A stretch of DNA of 64,000 bases from DASVEG01 sp035540495 (GTDB lineage: Bacteria; Actinomycetota; Acidimicrobiia; Acidimicrobiales; CADCTF01). The stretch spans positions 3,503 to 67,502 of the forward strand of contig DATLGL010000028.1 of the NCBI GenBank assembly GCA_035540495.1, given 5' to 3'. Position 1 is the first letter of the stretch, and every line of letters starts with the position of its first letter. The notes under the pieces were generated by a model. It saw nothing but the letters and a program-made list of their open reading frames with translations, did not search any database and had not been told where the DNA came from. Made by a program: the position numbers and the translations under genes. Below, one piece after another: positions 1 through 7,609 of this stretch.

Positions 1-93
1 CTGACCGCGGCTCGGGGCATCATCAGCGACCTGCTCGGCGAGCGGGAGGTCGAGCCGGGAGGGCTCGTCCGCTCCGTGCCCGCGGAGGGCTGA
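1..93 (+). CDS. C-terminal tail of an unidentified protein (5' truncated by window edge)
   Basis: The first 30 codons read as an open frame ending in TGA at 91-93. The tail is mixed hydrophilic and acidic and carries no recognisable motif. The stop lies directly against the stop of the convergent LOG-family gene, with no base between them. The gene itself begins outside the window, so its function cannot be inferred. Confidence 0.6.
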   Translation: MTAARGIISDLLGEREVEPGGLVRSVPAEG

Positions 94-681
94 TCAGCGC
101 TCGTCGTCGTCGATCCACTTCTCGGCCGGCGACGGGATCCAGGACTCGAGACCATCGAGCATCGACTCGATGTCGTCGTACGTCGCCACGAGCCGGCGGT
201 TCTCGACCCGCAGGAACCCCTCGGTGACCATGCGGTCGAGCTGCGTCACCAGACCGTCCCAGAAGCCGTCGACGTCGAGGAGCGCCACCGGCTTCTGATG
301 GAGGCCGATCTGGGCCCAGGTGGTGACCTCGGCCAGCTCCTCCAGCGTGCCGAACCCGCCCGGCAGCGCGATGAACGCGTCAGACAGGTCGTACATCAGC
401 GTCTTGCGTTCGTGCATCGACGCCACCTCGTGGAGCGTCGTCAGCCCGGTGTGGCCGACCTCGCGGGCGAAGAGGCCCTTTGGGATCACACCGGTCACCG
501 AGCCGCCGCGCTCGAGCGCGGTGTCGGCGACGACGCCCATCAGCCCGACACGGCCACCGCCGTACACCACCTCGATTCCTCGCGCCACGAGAGCGCTCGC
601 GACGCCGGCCGCGGCGGCTCGATACCTCGCGTCGAACCCGGACGACGACCCGCAGAAGACGCAGACGCGACTCAGCGGCAT
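94..681 (-). CDS. LOG-family nucleoside 5'-monophosphate phosphoribohydrolase (TIGR00730-like)
   Basis: A 195-residue protein of typical LOG family length. The N-terminal Rossmann strand has the CVFCGSSSG motif (residues 7-15), followed by a YGGG nucleotide loop and the family hallmark PGGFGTLEE, whose Glu is catalytic. Characterised members remove the base from nucleoside monophosphates (for example cytokinin riboside 5'-monophosphate), and many bacterial members have no known physiological role. The enzyme is cytosolic. It is the first gene of a minus-strand stretch; a 52-residue gene lies just upstream at 706-864. The family call is firm but the substrate is not. Confidence 0.9.
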   Translation of the reverse strand: MPLSRVCVFCGSSSGFDARYRAAAAGVASALVARGIEVVYGGGRVGLMGVVADTALERGGSVTGVIPKGLFAREVGHTGLTTLHEVASMHERKTLMYDLSDAFIALPGGFGTLEELAEVTTWAQIGLHQKPVALLDVDGFWDGLVTQLDRMVTEGFLRVENRRLVATYDDIESMLDGLESWIPSPAEKWIDDDER

Positions 682-705
682 GTCATCCGCCAGGGCAGTC
701 GACGG

Positions 706-864
706 TCACGGCAGGTTGAACCGCCGCCGGTTCTCCTCGATCTTCTTGTTGCGGATCGCGGCAGCGCCGGCGGCGAGCGCGGTGAGGAGCGTCATCCGCC
801 GGATGCGGCGGCGGGCGGGGGAGCGATGCGCGCGGGCGCTCCGGCGGCGACGAAGGATGGCCAT
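706..864 (-). CDS. small basic hypothetical protein
   Basis: A 52-residue frame beginning at the ATG at 862-864. The N-terminal half is extremely Arg-rich, then comes a short Ala/Leu hydrophobic stretch (about residues 24-35, TLLTALAAGAAA), then a charged tail ending in FNLP. The arrangement suggests a small membrane-associated or nucleic-acid-binding peptide. It sits between the tRNA-Leu and the LOG gene on the same strand, 24 bases from the latter. A longer frame would run through the tRNA, so the downstream ATG was chosen. No family was recognised. Confidence 0.5.
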   Translation of the reverse strand: MAILRRRRSARAHRSPARRRIRRMTLLTALAAGAAAIRNKKIEENRRRFNLP

Positions 865-904
865 GGGCCGCACCCTACGCCGCCGGCCGCCGGACCCGGT
901 CTCG

Positions 905-987
905 TGCGGCGGGTGGGATTCGAACCCACACGCCCTTGCGGGCAGCGCATTTTGAGTGCGCCATGTCTGCCCTTCCATCACCGCCGC
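905..987 (-). tRNA. tRNA-Leu (anticodon CAA)
   Basis: Folded by eye on the minus strand. The seven-pair acceptor stem is GCGGCGG/CCGCCGC with discriminator A at 905. The anticodon stem GCGCA/TGCGC encloses the loop CTCAAAA, giving anticodon CAA at 952-954. There is a long class II variable arm, and the T arm is GTGGG-TTCGAAT-CCCAC. The length is 83 nt, and the CCA end is not encoded. It reads UUG leucine codons, which are rare in this GC-rich genome. Confidence 0.95.
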
Positions 988-996
988 AGCGGGGCC

Positions 997-1024
997 ATCG
1001 TACAGCGGGTGCGTCGGCCGTCAC
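997..1024 (-). promoter_or_regulatory. probable promoter of tRNA-Leu
   Basis: On the minus strand GTGACG (1019-1024) and TACGAT (997-1002) are separated by 16 bases, and the -10 lies 9 bases before the mature tRNA 5' end. Both hexamers are reasonable matches to housekeeping -35/-10 boxes. Confidence 0.5.
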
Positions 1025-1118
1025 GGGTCGTGGCGGAACCGGCCGTGACCAGGAGAAAATCGCCCAAAACGTCGGCTTGCGGCGTGTCGACCGGAAGCGA
1101 TGCGGGAACGTACCTACC

Positions 1119-1562
1119 GTGCCGCTGGAGCTGAACGTCACCCTGTCGCTTCCACGCGACGAAGTCACGGTCCCCGTCGTGCGCCACCTCTGCAGCTCCG
1201 CGATGCAGGAGCTCGGCGTGGCAGCGGGATGCCGGGGCGACATCCTGCTCGCGCTCACCGAGGCGTGCACCAACGTCATCGACCACTCCGCGGACGGTCA
1301 CCAGTACGAGGTCCAGCTCCTCCTCGACGAGCAGCGGTGCACGATCCAGGTGAAGGACGAAGGCGCCGGCTTCGACACCACGAGCGACCGCGTCGTAGAC
1401 CTCACGGCCGAAGAAGGCCGCGGAATCAGCCTCATGCACGCGCTGGTCGACCGCGTGAGCTTCGTGTCGGAGCCGTGTGAGGGAACGATCGTCAACCTCT
1501 ACAAGGAACTCGAGTTCGTCGACGACCACCCGGTGCGGGAGCGACTGCTCAACCAGTCGTAG
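1119..1562 (+). CDS. RsbW-like anti-sigma factor / serine-kinase-type ATPase
   Basis: A 147-residue single-domain GHKL ATPase. The N box is EACTNVIDHS (residues 48-57, with Glu48 and Asn52), the G1 box is DEGAGF (about 80-85), and the G2 box is GRGISLMHAL. Such proteins bind a sigma factor or phosphorylate an STAS anti-anti-sigma partner; no partner gene lies nearby. The GTG at 1119 was chosen because longer frames overlap the tRNA gene and because a GAACGT hexamer (1106-1111) lies 7 bases before it, suiting a leaderless mRNA. The domain call is firm; the target is unknown. Confidence 0.85.
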   Translation: MPLELNVTLSLPRDEVTVPVVRHLCSSAMQELGVAAGCRGDILLALTEACTNVIDHSADGHQYEVQLLLDEQRCTIQVKDEGAGFDTTSDRVVDLTAEEGRGISLMHALVDRVSFVSEPCEGTIVNLYKELEFVDDHPVRERLLNQS

Positions 1563-1637
1563 CGGTGGCAGGAACCGAGCGGCGAGTGGCATGAGCCCGC
1601 CTTGTCGTCGGTCGACGTGTCTGCGCATCCTCCGCCC

Positions 1638-2105
1638 ATGGATGCCGCCGAACGCGAACGCCTGATCGACCGTTACCGAGACGGCGTCCGTGCGGTGCAC
1701 GACGCCATCGTCGACATCACCGACGACGATCTCGACCGCACGCCGAGCGACGGTGGGTGGACGGCGCGGATGGTGCTGCACCACTTGGCCGACAGCGAGA
1801 TGACGTCGGCGATCAGGTTGCGGCGGCTCCTGGTCGAAGACGCCGCCGACATCGCGGCCTACGACGAAGAGGAGTTCGCGCGGCGGCTGCGGTACGACCT
1901 GCGTGACGTCGGTCCGGCGTTGAAGGCGTTCGAAGCCGCACGGGGGACGTCAGCCCAGCTGCTCTCGCTCCTCGACAGCGACGACTGGTCGCGCACCGGC
2001 AGCCATCCGGAGCACGGTTCGTACTCCGTCGAAGACTGGCTCCGGATCTACGCCGCTCACGCGCACGACCACGCTGACCAGATCCGGCGCGCTAGCGCCC
2101 CATGA
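1638..2105 (+). CDS. DinB-like (DinB/YfiT superfamily) protein
   Basis: About 155 residues forming a four-helix-bundle DinB-type domain. The conserved segments are GGWTARMVLHHLADSE near residues 40-55 and a C-terminal HAHDHADQIRR. These supply the His residues that bind a divalent metal in the superfamily. Many actinobacterial members are thiol-dependent (mycothiol or bacillithiol) transferases, but the substrate cannot be inferred here. The ATG at 1638 was preferred over an upstream in-frame TTG (1602). The 3' end overlaps the convergent DUF1206 gene by 14 bases. Confidence 0.75.
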   Translation: MDAAERERLIDRYRDGVRAVHDAIVDITDDDLDRTPSDGGWTARMVLHHLADSEMTSAIRLRRLLVEDAADIAAYDEEEFARRLRYDLRDVGPALKAFEAARGTSAQLLSLLDSDDWSRTGSHPEHGSYSVEDWLRIYAAHAHDHADQIRRASAP

Positions 2106-2916
2106 CGCGCTGGTAACGAGCGCGGACGAGCCCGAAGACGCCGAACGCGAGCAACCCGACACCGACGACGTAGAGCGCCAGGCTGCCCCAGGTGCCGGAC
2201 CGGACGCGGCTCAGCGACTCGTCGAGCCCTACGGGCGACGACGGGTCGAACGCCCAGCCGGCACGGGCCAGGAAGGCGCCCACGAGGAAGAACGTCACCA
2301 TCCGAGCGAGTGAACCTGCGGCCCCGATGGCGAGAACGGGTCGTTCGACCTCGCGCGGGATCTCCGCCCGCTTGAGGTCGTCCTTGAAGCGTCCGCTCAG
2401 CACCTCGTAGCCCTGCCACACGCCGATCGCCATCACTCCGAGGCCTCCCATCACGACGAGCCACCGGCCTGCGGGCATCTCGAGCACCTTCAGCGTCACG
2501 TCGCGCGGCGCGCTACCCGAACCTCCGGAGCTGCGACCGCCGGACGCGAGTGACACGGCGAGGGCCGTGAACGCGAGGTAGACGATGCCGCGTCCGAGCA
2601 TCGCGACGCGCTCGACTGCCCCGGCGTCGTCGGGGTCGAGCGAGGCCTCCGCGAACCTGTACAGCGCGTACGCGAGGAACATCACCGCCATCGCGATGAC
2701 GAGCCACCGTCCGAAGGGCTGTGCCGCGATGGCTGCGAGGGCGCCCTTCTGGTCGGGGTTCGCGTTCGTGTCCCCGGAACCGACCCGGATCGCCAGCCAC
2801 CCGATCATGAGATACAGGACGCCTCGACCGATGAGGCCGGCGCGTCCGATCCACGACGGCCATTGCGACGACCGCTGGCGCGCTCGCGTCTCTCGAAGTC
2901 GCTCCGCTACTTCCAC
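2092..2916 (-). CDS. DUF1206 family integral membrane protein
   Basis: 274 residues built from three repeats of a two-helix hydrophobic unit, beginning near residues 25, 107 and 202. Each starts with a Gly/Ala/Arg-rich motif such as GLIGRGVLYLMIGWLA or MLGRGIVYLAFTALA. This is the layout of the DUF1206 family, which is widespread in Actinobacteria and has no established function. About six membrane segments are predicted. The GTG start has a GGAG two bases upstream, closer than usual. Confidence 0.8.
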   Translation of the reverse strand: MEVAERLRETRARQRSSQWPSWIGRAGLIGRGVLYLMIGWLAIRVGSGDTNANPDQKGALAAIAAQPFGRWLVIAMAVMFLAYALYRFAEASLDPDDAGAVERVAMLGRGIVYLAFTALAVSLASGGRSSGGSGSAPRDVTLKVLEMPAGRWLVVMGGLGVMAIGVWQGYEVLSGRFKDDLKRAEIPREVERPVLAIGAAGSLARMVTFFLVGAFLARAGWAFDPSSPVGLDESLSRVRSGTWGSLALYVVGVGLLAFGVFGLVRARYQRVMGR

Positions 2917-2964
2917 GTCTCCAGGCTCCCCAGCGGCTGACCGCTGGAAACCCGACGCGCCGGC

Positions 2965-3645
2965 TCAGCGGTCGTGCTGCAGCTCCTGGAGGAACGGATT
3001 CGTGCGGCGCTCCCACCCGATCGTGGTCGTTTCGCCGTGGCCCGGCAGCACCGCGATCTCGTCGTCGAGCGGAAGGATCTTCTCGGCCATCGACGCCATC
3101 AACTCCTCGTACGACCCGCCCGGAAGGTCGAAGCGACCGATCGACCCCTTGAACAGGTGGTCGCCGCTGAACAGGATCGGGCGCTCACCTTCGACGTCGA
3201 GGCGGAAGCACACCGAGCCCCGCGTGTGGCCCGGTGTGTGGATCGCGGTGAACGTCATCCCCGCACCCTTGATGCGGTCGCCGTCGTCGATCCCTTCGAT
3301 CAGTTCCGGGGGCGACGTGTCGAGCCCGGCCTGCGCAAGGTATTGCCCGAAGCCACCGCTGGTGCCGACGGGGTCGAGGAGCATGTGGCGGTCGTGGTCG
3401 TGGATGCGCACCGGGACGTCGTGCTCGTGCGCCTTGACGACCTCGGTGACGCCACCGATGTGGTCGACGTGGCCGTGGGTGGAGAGGAGCGCTACGAGCT
3501 TGAGGTCGTGGTGCTTCAGTCGCTCGAGGATCGTCGCCGGATCGGGCGGAGCGTCGATGAGGACGCACTCGCCACCGGGTCCGTTCGGCGCGACGATCCA
3601 ACAGTTGGTTGCCGCGAGCCAGAGCTGCAGTCCCTCGATGATCAC
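2965..3645 (-). CDS. metallo-beta-lactamase-fold hydrolase, glyoxalase II-like
   Basis: 226 residues with the dinuclear metal signature THGHVDHIGG (His57, His59, Asp61, His62). Later ligands are HTPGHT, FSGDHLF and LPGHGETT. The compact length and order match glyoxalase II-like thioesterases (YcbL group) rather than beta-lactamases. The likely role is hydrolysis of a thioester or small ester in the cytosol. The start is a GTG with GGAGGAAG just upstream. The gene is divergent from the aldose epimerase, with 45 bases between them. Confidence 0.85.
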   Translation of the reverse strand: MIIEGLQLWLAATNCWIVAPNGPGGECVLIDAPPDPATILERLKHHDLKLVALLSTHGHVDHIGGVTEVVKAHEHDVPVRIHDHDRHMLLDPVGTSGGFGQYLAQAGLDTSPPELIEGIDDGDRIKGAGMTFTAIHTPGHTRGSVCFRLDVEGERPILFSGDHLFKGSIGRFDLPGGSYEELMASMAEKILPLDDEIAVLPGHGETTTIGWERRTNPFLQELQHDR

Positions 3646-3690
3646 GTCTTCCTCCGCTCTACAGACGGCGAAGCGGCGAGACTAGGCGCC

Positions 3691-4473
3691 ATGGTCGAGC
3701 TCGCTGCGTCCGGCGCGACGGTCGTGTTGCGGCCAGAGCTCGGCGGCCGAGTCGCGTCGATAACCGTCGACGGCCTCGAGCTGCTCGTCACCGACGCCGA
3801 TCGTCCGATCGACTGGGGCCTCTTCCCGATGGCTCCGTTCGCGGGCCGGATCCGCCACGGCCGCCTCGACTGGATCGGACGCTCGGTCCAGCTCCCGCTC
3901 ACGCTTCCGCCCCATGCGATCCACGGCACGCTTTTGACCCGCGAGTGGCGCCTCGTCGACGACGCGTCGATGGAGGTGGATCTCACGGAACCGTGGCCCT
4001 TCCGGGGGCGGGTTCGCCACGACGTCGCGTTGCACGACGACGGGTTGACCTTGACCCTCACGGTCGAGGCGGACGAGCCGATGCCGGCGTGGGTCGGATG
4101 GCATCCGTGGTTCCGCCGGCGGCTGGGCCGCGGCGCGAGGGCACAACTCGATCTCCCGGCGGAGACGATGTTCGAGCGCGACGACGAGAAGGTGCCGACG
4201 GGTCGCCTCGTCGACGTGCGTGACGGGCCGTGGGACGACTGCTTCACCGACCTCACCGCCGCGCCTTCCATCGTGTGGCCGGAGGCGCTGGCGCTCGACA
4301 TCGAGTCGCCGTGCGACTACGTGGTGGTGTTCACCGAACCGTCGCATGCGGTCTGCGTCGAACCCCAGTCGGCGCCGCCCGACGCGGTGAACCTCGGGCT
4401 GGCGCAGGCGGTCGAGCCGGGCGCGCCGCTCGTTGCCACGATGAGGTTGCGGTGGCGCAGCCTCGGCGGTTGA
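3691..4473 (+). CDS. aldose 1-epimerase family protein
   Basis: 260 residues of the galactose mutarotase fold. The N-terminal part has the PMAPFAGRIRHGRL segment, then AIHGTLLTREW containing the conserved His. GWHPWFRR supplies the second His, and the C-terminal CVEPQSAP supplies the catalytic Glu. The enzyme interconverts alpha and beta anomers of an aldose or a phosphorylated sugar. The ATG at 3691 was chosen because everything further upstream is antisense to the hydrolase gene. The exact sugar is unknown. Confidence 0.85.
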   Translation: MVELAASGATVVLRPELGGRVASITVDGLELLVTDADRPIDWGLFPMAPFAGRIRHGRLDWIGRSVQLPLTLPPHAIHGTLLTREWRLVDDASMEVDLTEPWPFRGRVRHDVALHDDGLTLTLTVEADEPMPAWVGWHPWFRRRLGRGARAQLDLPAETMFERDDEKVPTGRLVDVRDGPWDDCFTDLTAAPSIVWPEALALDIESPCDYVVVFTEPSHAVCVEPQSAPPDAVNLGLAQAVEPGAPLVATMRLRWRSLGG

Positions 4474-4483
4474 TCATCGGCTG

Positions 4484-5365
4484 TCAGACCGCGACGGGCA
4501 CCGGCCGGAACCGGCGGACGCGCTCGTTCAGCAGGGCGATCCCGAACAGCGTGAGCGCGCCACCCGCGATCAGCCGAAGGTGGAAGTGCTCGTCCAGGAA
4601 GGCGACACCTACCGCCACAGCGACGACCGGAACCAGCTGCGTGACGATGGAGGCGCGGGTCGGCCCGACCGCAGCGATCGACTGGTAGTTCAAGAGGTAC
4701 GCGAACCCTGTCCCGATCACGCCGAGGATCAGGATCGACGCGATGCGCGTCGGTGTGAGCTCGATGCCGTCGCTCAACGTCGTGGCGATCCCGACGGGGG
4801 CGATGAACACCGTGGCGCCGATCAGCTGGCCCGTCGCCGCGACGAGCGGCGGGATGCCGGCGAGGAAGCGGCGGGCGTAGGCGAAGCTGAGCCCGTAGCA
4901 CGCGGCGGCACCCACCGCCGCCAGCGACCCGCCGACGGAGGAGGAGGCGAGGTCGCCGCCGCCCACTCCCGCGGCGATCCCGACGCCGACGAAGCCGAGT
5001 ACGAGCCCGGCGAGCTGCGGGCGGCGCAGTCGTTCACCGAGCACACCCGCTGCGAAGCCGGCGGCGAACAGCGGCGTGGATGCGTTGAGCACCGCGGTCA
5101 GCGCCGAGCTCACGTACTGCTCGCCCCACGCGAGGAGCGTGAACGGGATGGCGCTCGCCACGACCCCCTGGATCGCGAAGTGGCCGAGGAGCGCGCGGTC
5201 CCTCGGGATCACGGTGCCGCGTGCTCGCAGCACCGCCGTCATCACCAGCGCGCCGAGCGTGATCCGGGCACCGGCGACGGCGGTGGGGGTCATGCCCTCG
5301 ACGGCCACCTTGATGAACAGGAACGACCATCCCCAGATGACGGCCAGGAGCGCGATCCGCTTCAT
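4484..5365 (-). CDS. EamA/DMT-family transporter
   Basis: 293 residues with ten hydrophobic helices in two five-helix EamA repeats (about 1-135 and 145-285). The first helix is IALLAVIWGWSFLFIKVAV, typical of drug/metabolite exporters. The substrate cannot be read from sequence. Its ATG shares one base with the stop of the upstream sulfurtransferase gene (TGATG on the minus strand), so the two are very probably co-transcribed and translationally coupled. Confidence 0.85.
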   Translation of the reverse strand: MKRIALLAVIWGWSFLFIKVAVEGMTPTAVAGARITLGALVMTAVLRARGTVIPRDRALLGHFAIQGVVASAIPFTLLAWGEQYVSSALTAVLNASTPLFAAGFAAGVLGERLRRPQLAGLVLGFVGVGIAAGVGGGDLASSSVGGSLAAVGAAACYGLSFAYARRFLAGIPPLVAATGQLIGATVFIAPVGIATTLSDGIELTPTRIASILILGVIGTGFAYLLNYQSIAAVGPTRASIVTQLVPVVAVAVGVAFLDEHFHLRLIAGGALTLFGIALLNERVRRFRPVPVAV

Positions 5366-6201
5366 CAGCCCGGTTCGTCGCCGGTCGCGACGGGTTGCAC
5401 GGGATCGCTGCTCCAGTCGGACCACGAGCCTTCGTAGAGGCGTGCGTCGACCCCTGCGATCCGGAGCGCGAGCACGTCGTGGCACGCGGTAACCCCGGAA
5501 CCGCAGTACGCGATCACCTCTGTCTCCTCCGAGACACCCACCGCTTCGAAGCGGGCGCCGAGGTCTGCGGGGGTGAGGAAGCGGCCGTCCGGCGCGAGGT
5601 TGCCCATCCACGGCGCGTTGCGCGCTCCCGGGATGTGACCAGCGCGAGCGTCGATCGGCTCGACGTCGCCTCGGTAGCGCTCGGAAGCTCGCGCGTCGAG
5701 GACGACCCCGTCGCCTCGATCCAGCAGGGCGGCTACGTCGCCTGCATCGGCCACGGCGCTCGCCGGCCACTCCTTCGCGGTGAAGGTCGCGTGTCGTCGC
5801 GGCGGCGGATCGCCGATCTCGAGGGCTCCCGTCCACGCGCCGAGCCCGCCGTCGAGCACCGCCGCTCGGTGGCCGGTGACGTCGAGCATCCACCACAGGC
5901 GTGCAGCGATGGAGCCGCCCGCGTCGTCGTAGGCGACCACCAGATCGTCGTCACCGATCGCTAGCGCGACCATCGCGTCGGCGAACGCCTCCGGGCGGGG
6001 GAGCGGGTGGCGTCCCGGACCTGCACCGACCGGCGCGGCCAGCACGGTGTCGAGGTCGACGAACACCGCCCCAGGGATGTGCCCGCTGTGGTAGGCGTCG
6101 CGTCCGCTGCGGCCGTCGAGGTACCACCGCACGTCGGCAGCGATGGCTCGGTCCTCGTCGAGCAGCGTGGCGAGCTCGTCGGCCGCGACCAGGGGATGCA
6201 C
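5365..6201 (-). CDS. two-domain rhodanese-type sulfurtransferase
   Basis: 278 residues with two rhodanese domains (about 1-130 and 150-270). The second carries the active-site loop CGSGVT with Cys233. This six-residue loop is typical of thiosulfate and 3-mercaptopyruvate sulfurtransferases. The first domain has no cysteine and is structural, as usual. The GTG at 6201 is preceded by TACACT at 6208-6213, six bases away, and was therefore chosen. Downstream is a coupled EamA exporter. Confidence 0.88.
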   Translation of the reverse strand: MHPLVAADELATLLDEDRAIAADVRWYLDGRSGRDAYHSGHIPGAVFVDLDTVLAAPVGAGPGRHPLPRPEAFADAMVALAIGDDDLVVAYDDAGGSIAARLWWMLDVTGHRAAVLDGGLGAWTGALEIGDPPPRRHATFTAKEWPASAVADAGDVAALLDRGDGVVLDARASERYRGDVEPIDARAGHIPGARNAPWMGNLAPDGRFLTPADLGARFEAVGVSEETEVIAYCGSGVTACHDVLALRIAGVDARLYEGSWSDWSSDPVQPVATGDEPG

Positions 6202-6207
6202 CGGTCG

Positions 6208-6213
6208 AGTGTA
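6208..6213 (-). promoter_or_regulatory. -10 element (leaderless) for the sulfurtransferase-exporter pair
   Basis: TACACT on the minus strand, six bases before the GTG start at 6201. This places the transcription start at or next to the start codon. Confidence 0.5.
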
Positions 6214-6233
6214 AGGGTCGCCGAGCGCGCTCC

Positions 6234-6239
6234 TAGACT
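6234..6239 (+). promoter_or_regulatory. -10 element for the ANTAR response regulator
   Basis: TAGACT on the plus strand, about 47 bases before the chosen start. Unlike most promoters here it leaves a 5' leader of about 40 bases, which holds two copies of ggggcgcc (6244-6251, 6256-6263) and a Shine-Dalgarno AGGAG. Confidence 0.4.
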
Positions 6240-6286
6240 CGCCGGGGCGCCTCCAGGGGCGCCGTCGTTCGACATCAGGAGTGAGT

Positions 6287-6862
6287 GTGGGCGTCCGCGT
6301 CGTAATTGCCGAGGATGAGGCGATTGTCCGTCTCGACCTCAAGGAGATCCTCGAGGAAGAGGGCTACGACGTCGTCGGGGAGACCGGTCGCGGCGACGAG
6401 GCGGTGAAGCTCGTGCGCGAGCTCGAGCCGGATCTCGCGATCCTCGACATCAAGATGCCCGGCATGGACGGCCTGGCCGCTGCACGTGAGATCAGCAGCG
6501 CGCAGACGTCGGCCGTGTTGATCCTCACCGCCTTCTCGCAGCGGAACCTCATCGAGGAGGCTCGCGACGCCGGCGCTCTGGCGTACCTGATCAAGCCGTT
6601 CCAGCGGAGCGAGCTCGTGCCTGCGATCGAGGTCGCGCTCGGCCGCTTCCAGGAGATGAAGGCGCTGCGCGACGAGGTGCAGGGGCTCGAGGATCAGCTC
6701 GAGACTCGCCGGAAGGTCGACCGGGCCAAGGGCATCCTCATGGACGAGCACTCGATGAAGGAGAACGACGCCTTCTCGTTCATCCAGAAGACCGCGATGC
6801 AGCAGCGCGTCACCATGAAGTCGATCGCCGAGAAGGTGATCGACGGCTCGCTTCGCCCGTAG
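6287..6862 (+). CDS. ANTAR-domain response regulator (PdtaR-like)
   Basis: 191 residues. The N-terminal receiver has acidic pocket residues near 10-11, the phospho-acceptor Asp54 in LAILDIKMPG, and a conserved Lys in LIKPF. The C-terminal ANTAR RNA-binding domain spans about 125-190 (DRAKGILMDEHSM). The order and length match mycobacterial PdtaR. PdtaR-type proteins act as phosphorylation-dependent antiterminators, binding paired hairpins in nascent mRNA. No kinase is adjacent. The GTG at 6287 was preferred over the GTG at 6281 because AGGAG (6277-6281) sits five bases upstream of it. Confidence 0.9.
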   Translation: MGVRVVIAEDEAIVRLDLKEILEEEGYDVVGETGRGDEAVKLVRELEPDLAILDIKMPGMDGLAAAREISSAQTSAVLILTAFSQRNLIEEARDAGALAYLIKPFQRSELVPAIEVALGRFQEMKALRDEVQGLEDQLETRRKVDRAKGILMDEHSMKENDAFSFIQKTAMQQRVTMKSIAEKVIDGSLRP

Positions 6863-6874
6863 GGGACGAGGCGC

Positions 6875-7534
6875 TTACCTACTCACGTACAGCTGCGCCG
6901 CGAGCGCGGGGCCGAGGGCGATCGAGCCCTCGTCGAGGTCGAGCGTGAGCGTGCCGTCGGGCGCCTTCGACCGGACCTGCGCGTCGGCACCGGGCGTGAA
7001 GTTGTGCTCGCTGAGGTACGTCAGCGATGCGGTGTCGAGCTCGACCTGCTCGGTGATGCGGGCGAGGGTGACCTTGTCGCCGAGGTCGACATCGGTGAGC
7101 GCCACCAGACCCTGACGGGCCTCACCGAGACCGGGGATGGGGTTGCCGTGGGGACACGTCTGCGGGTGCTCGAGCAGCTCGATGAGGCGAGCCTCGACGT
7201 CGTCGGAGATCACGTGCTCCCAGCGGCAGGCCTCGAGATGGGCCTTGTGCCACTCGAGCCCGATGACGTCGGTGAGGAGCCGCTCGGCCAAGCGGTGCTT
7301 GCGGACGACGCTCTCGGCCCGGCGCCGGCCCTTCTCGGTGAGGACGACCTCCTTGCCCTTCGGCTCGATCCACCCGTCGGTCCGCAGGCGGCGGATCATC
7401 TCCGACACCGACGGCGCGGAGTGGCCCAGGCGCTCTGCCAGGCGCGCCTGGATGATGGAGACGCCCTCTTCCTCCAGCTCGAGGATCGTCTCCAGGTACT
7501 CCTCCAACGGCGGGTGGAAACCGTCGGCTGTCAC
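6875..7534 (-). CDS. DtxR/IdeR-family metal-dependent transcriptional repressor
   Basis: 219 residues: an N-terminal winged helix (about 1-70), a dimerisation and metal domain (70-140) with ACRWEHVISDD, then a C-terminal SH3/FeoA-like domain. Aligned by eye to DtxR, the ligands His79, Glu83, His98, Cys102, Glu105 and His106 are all present. The Met10 position is Glu12 here. The Cys points to iron, while the Glu is unusual. It is divergent from polA and probably represses itself through the palindrome at 7550-7569. The start is a GTG, 7 bases after a TAGGAT -10. Confidence 0.9.
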   Translation of the reverse strand: MTADGFHPPLEEYLETILELEEEGVSIIQARLAERLGHSAPSVSEMIRRLRTDGWIEPKGKEVVLTEKGRRRAESVVRKHRLAERLLTDVIGLEWHKAHLEACRWEHVISDDVEARLIELLEHPQTCPHGNPIPGLGEARQGLVALTDVDLGDKVTLARITEQVELDTASLTYLSEHNFTPGADAQVRSKAPDGTLTLDLDEGSIALGPALAAQLYVSR

Positions 7535-7541
7535 GAGCCCG

Positions 7542-7569
7542 ATCCTACCGGGTTAGGCGCGCCTAACCC
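7542..7569 (-). promoter_or_regulatory. dtxR promoter with a 20-bp palindromic operator
   Basis: TAGGAT at 7542-7547 lies seven bases before the GTG start of the DtxR-family gene. Directly upstream, 7550-7569 is a perfect 20-bp palindrome made of half-sites GGTTAG and CTAACC around GCGCGC. DtxR boxes use the same half-sites but with one base between them. The position, touching the -10, suits autorepression. Confidence 0.65.
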
Positions 7570-7594
7570 CACCTGGTTCGTCCCACCCGAGACC

Positions 7595-7600
7595 TACTGT
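7595..7600 (+). promoter_or_regulatory. -10 element for polA
   Basis: TACTGT, nine bases before the polA ATG, consistent with a leaderless transcript. It lies 26 bases past the palindromic operator of the divergent dtxR gene. Confidence 0.45.
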
Positions 7601-7609
7601 GGACCCGCC

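Noticed and set aside
2974..3690. Possible N-terminal extension of the aldose epimerase
   Set aside because: The whole stretch is antisense to a convincing metallo-hydrolase gene, and the epimerase fold begins right after the ATG at 3691.
6244..6263. Repeated ggggcgcc in the leader of the ANTAR regulator gene
   Set aside because: Short GC-only repeats are expected by chance at this composition. ANTAR target hairpins carry A-rich loops that are not seen here.
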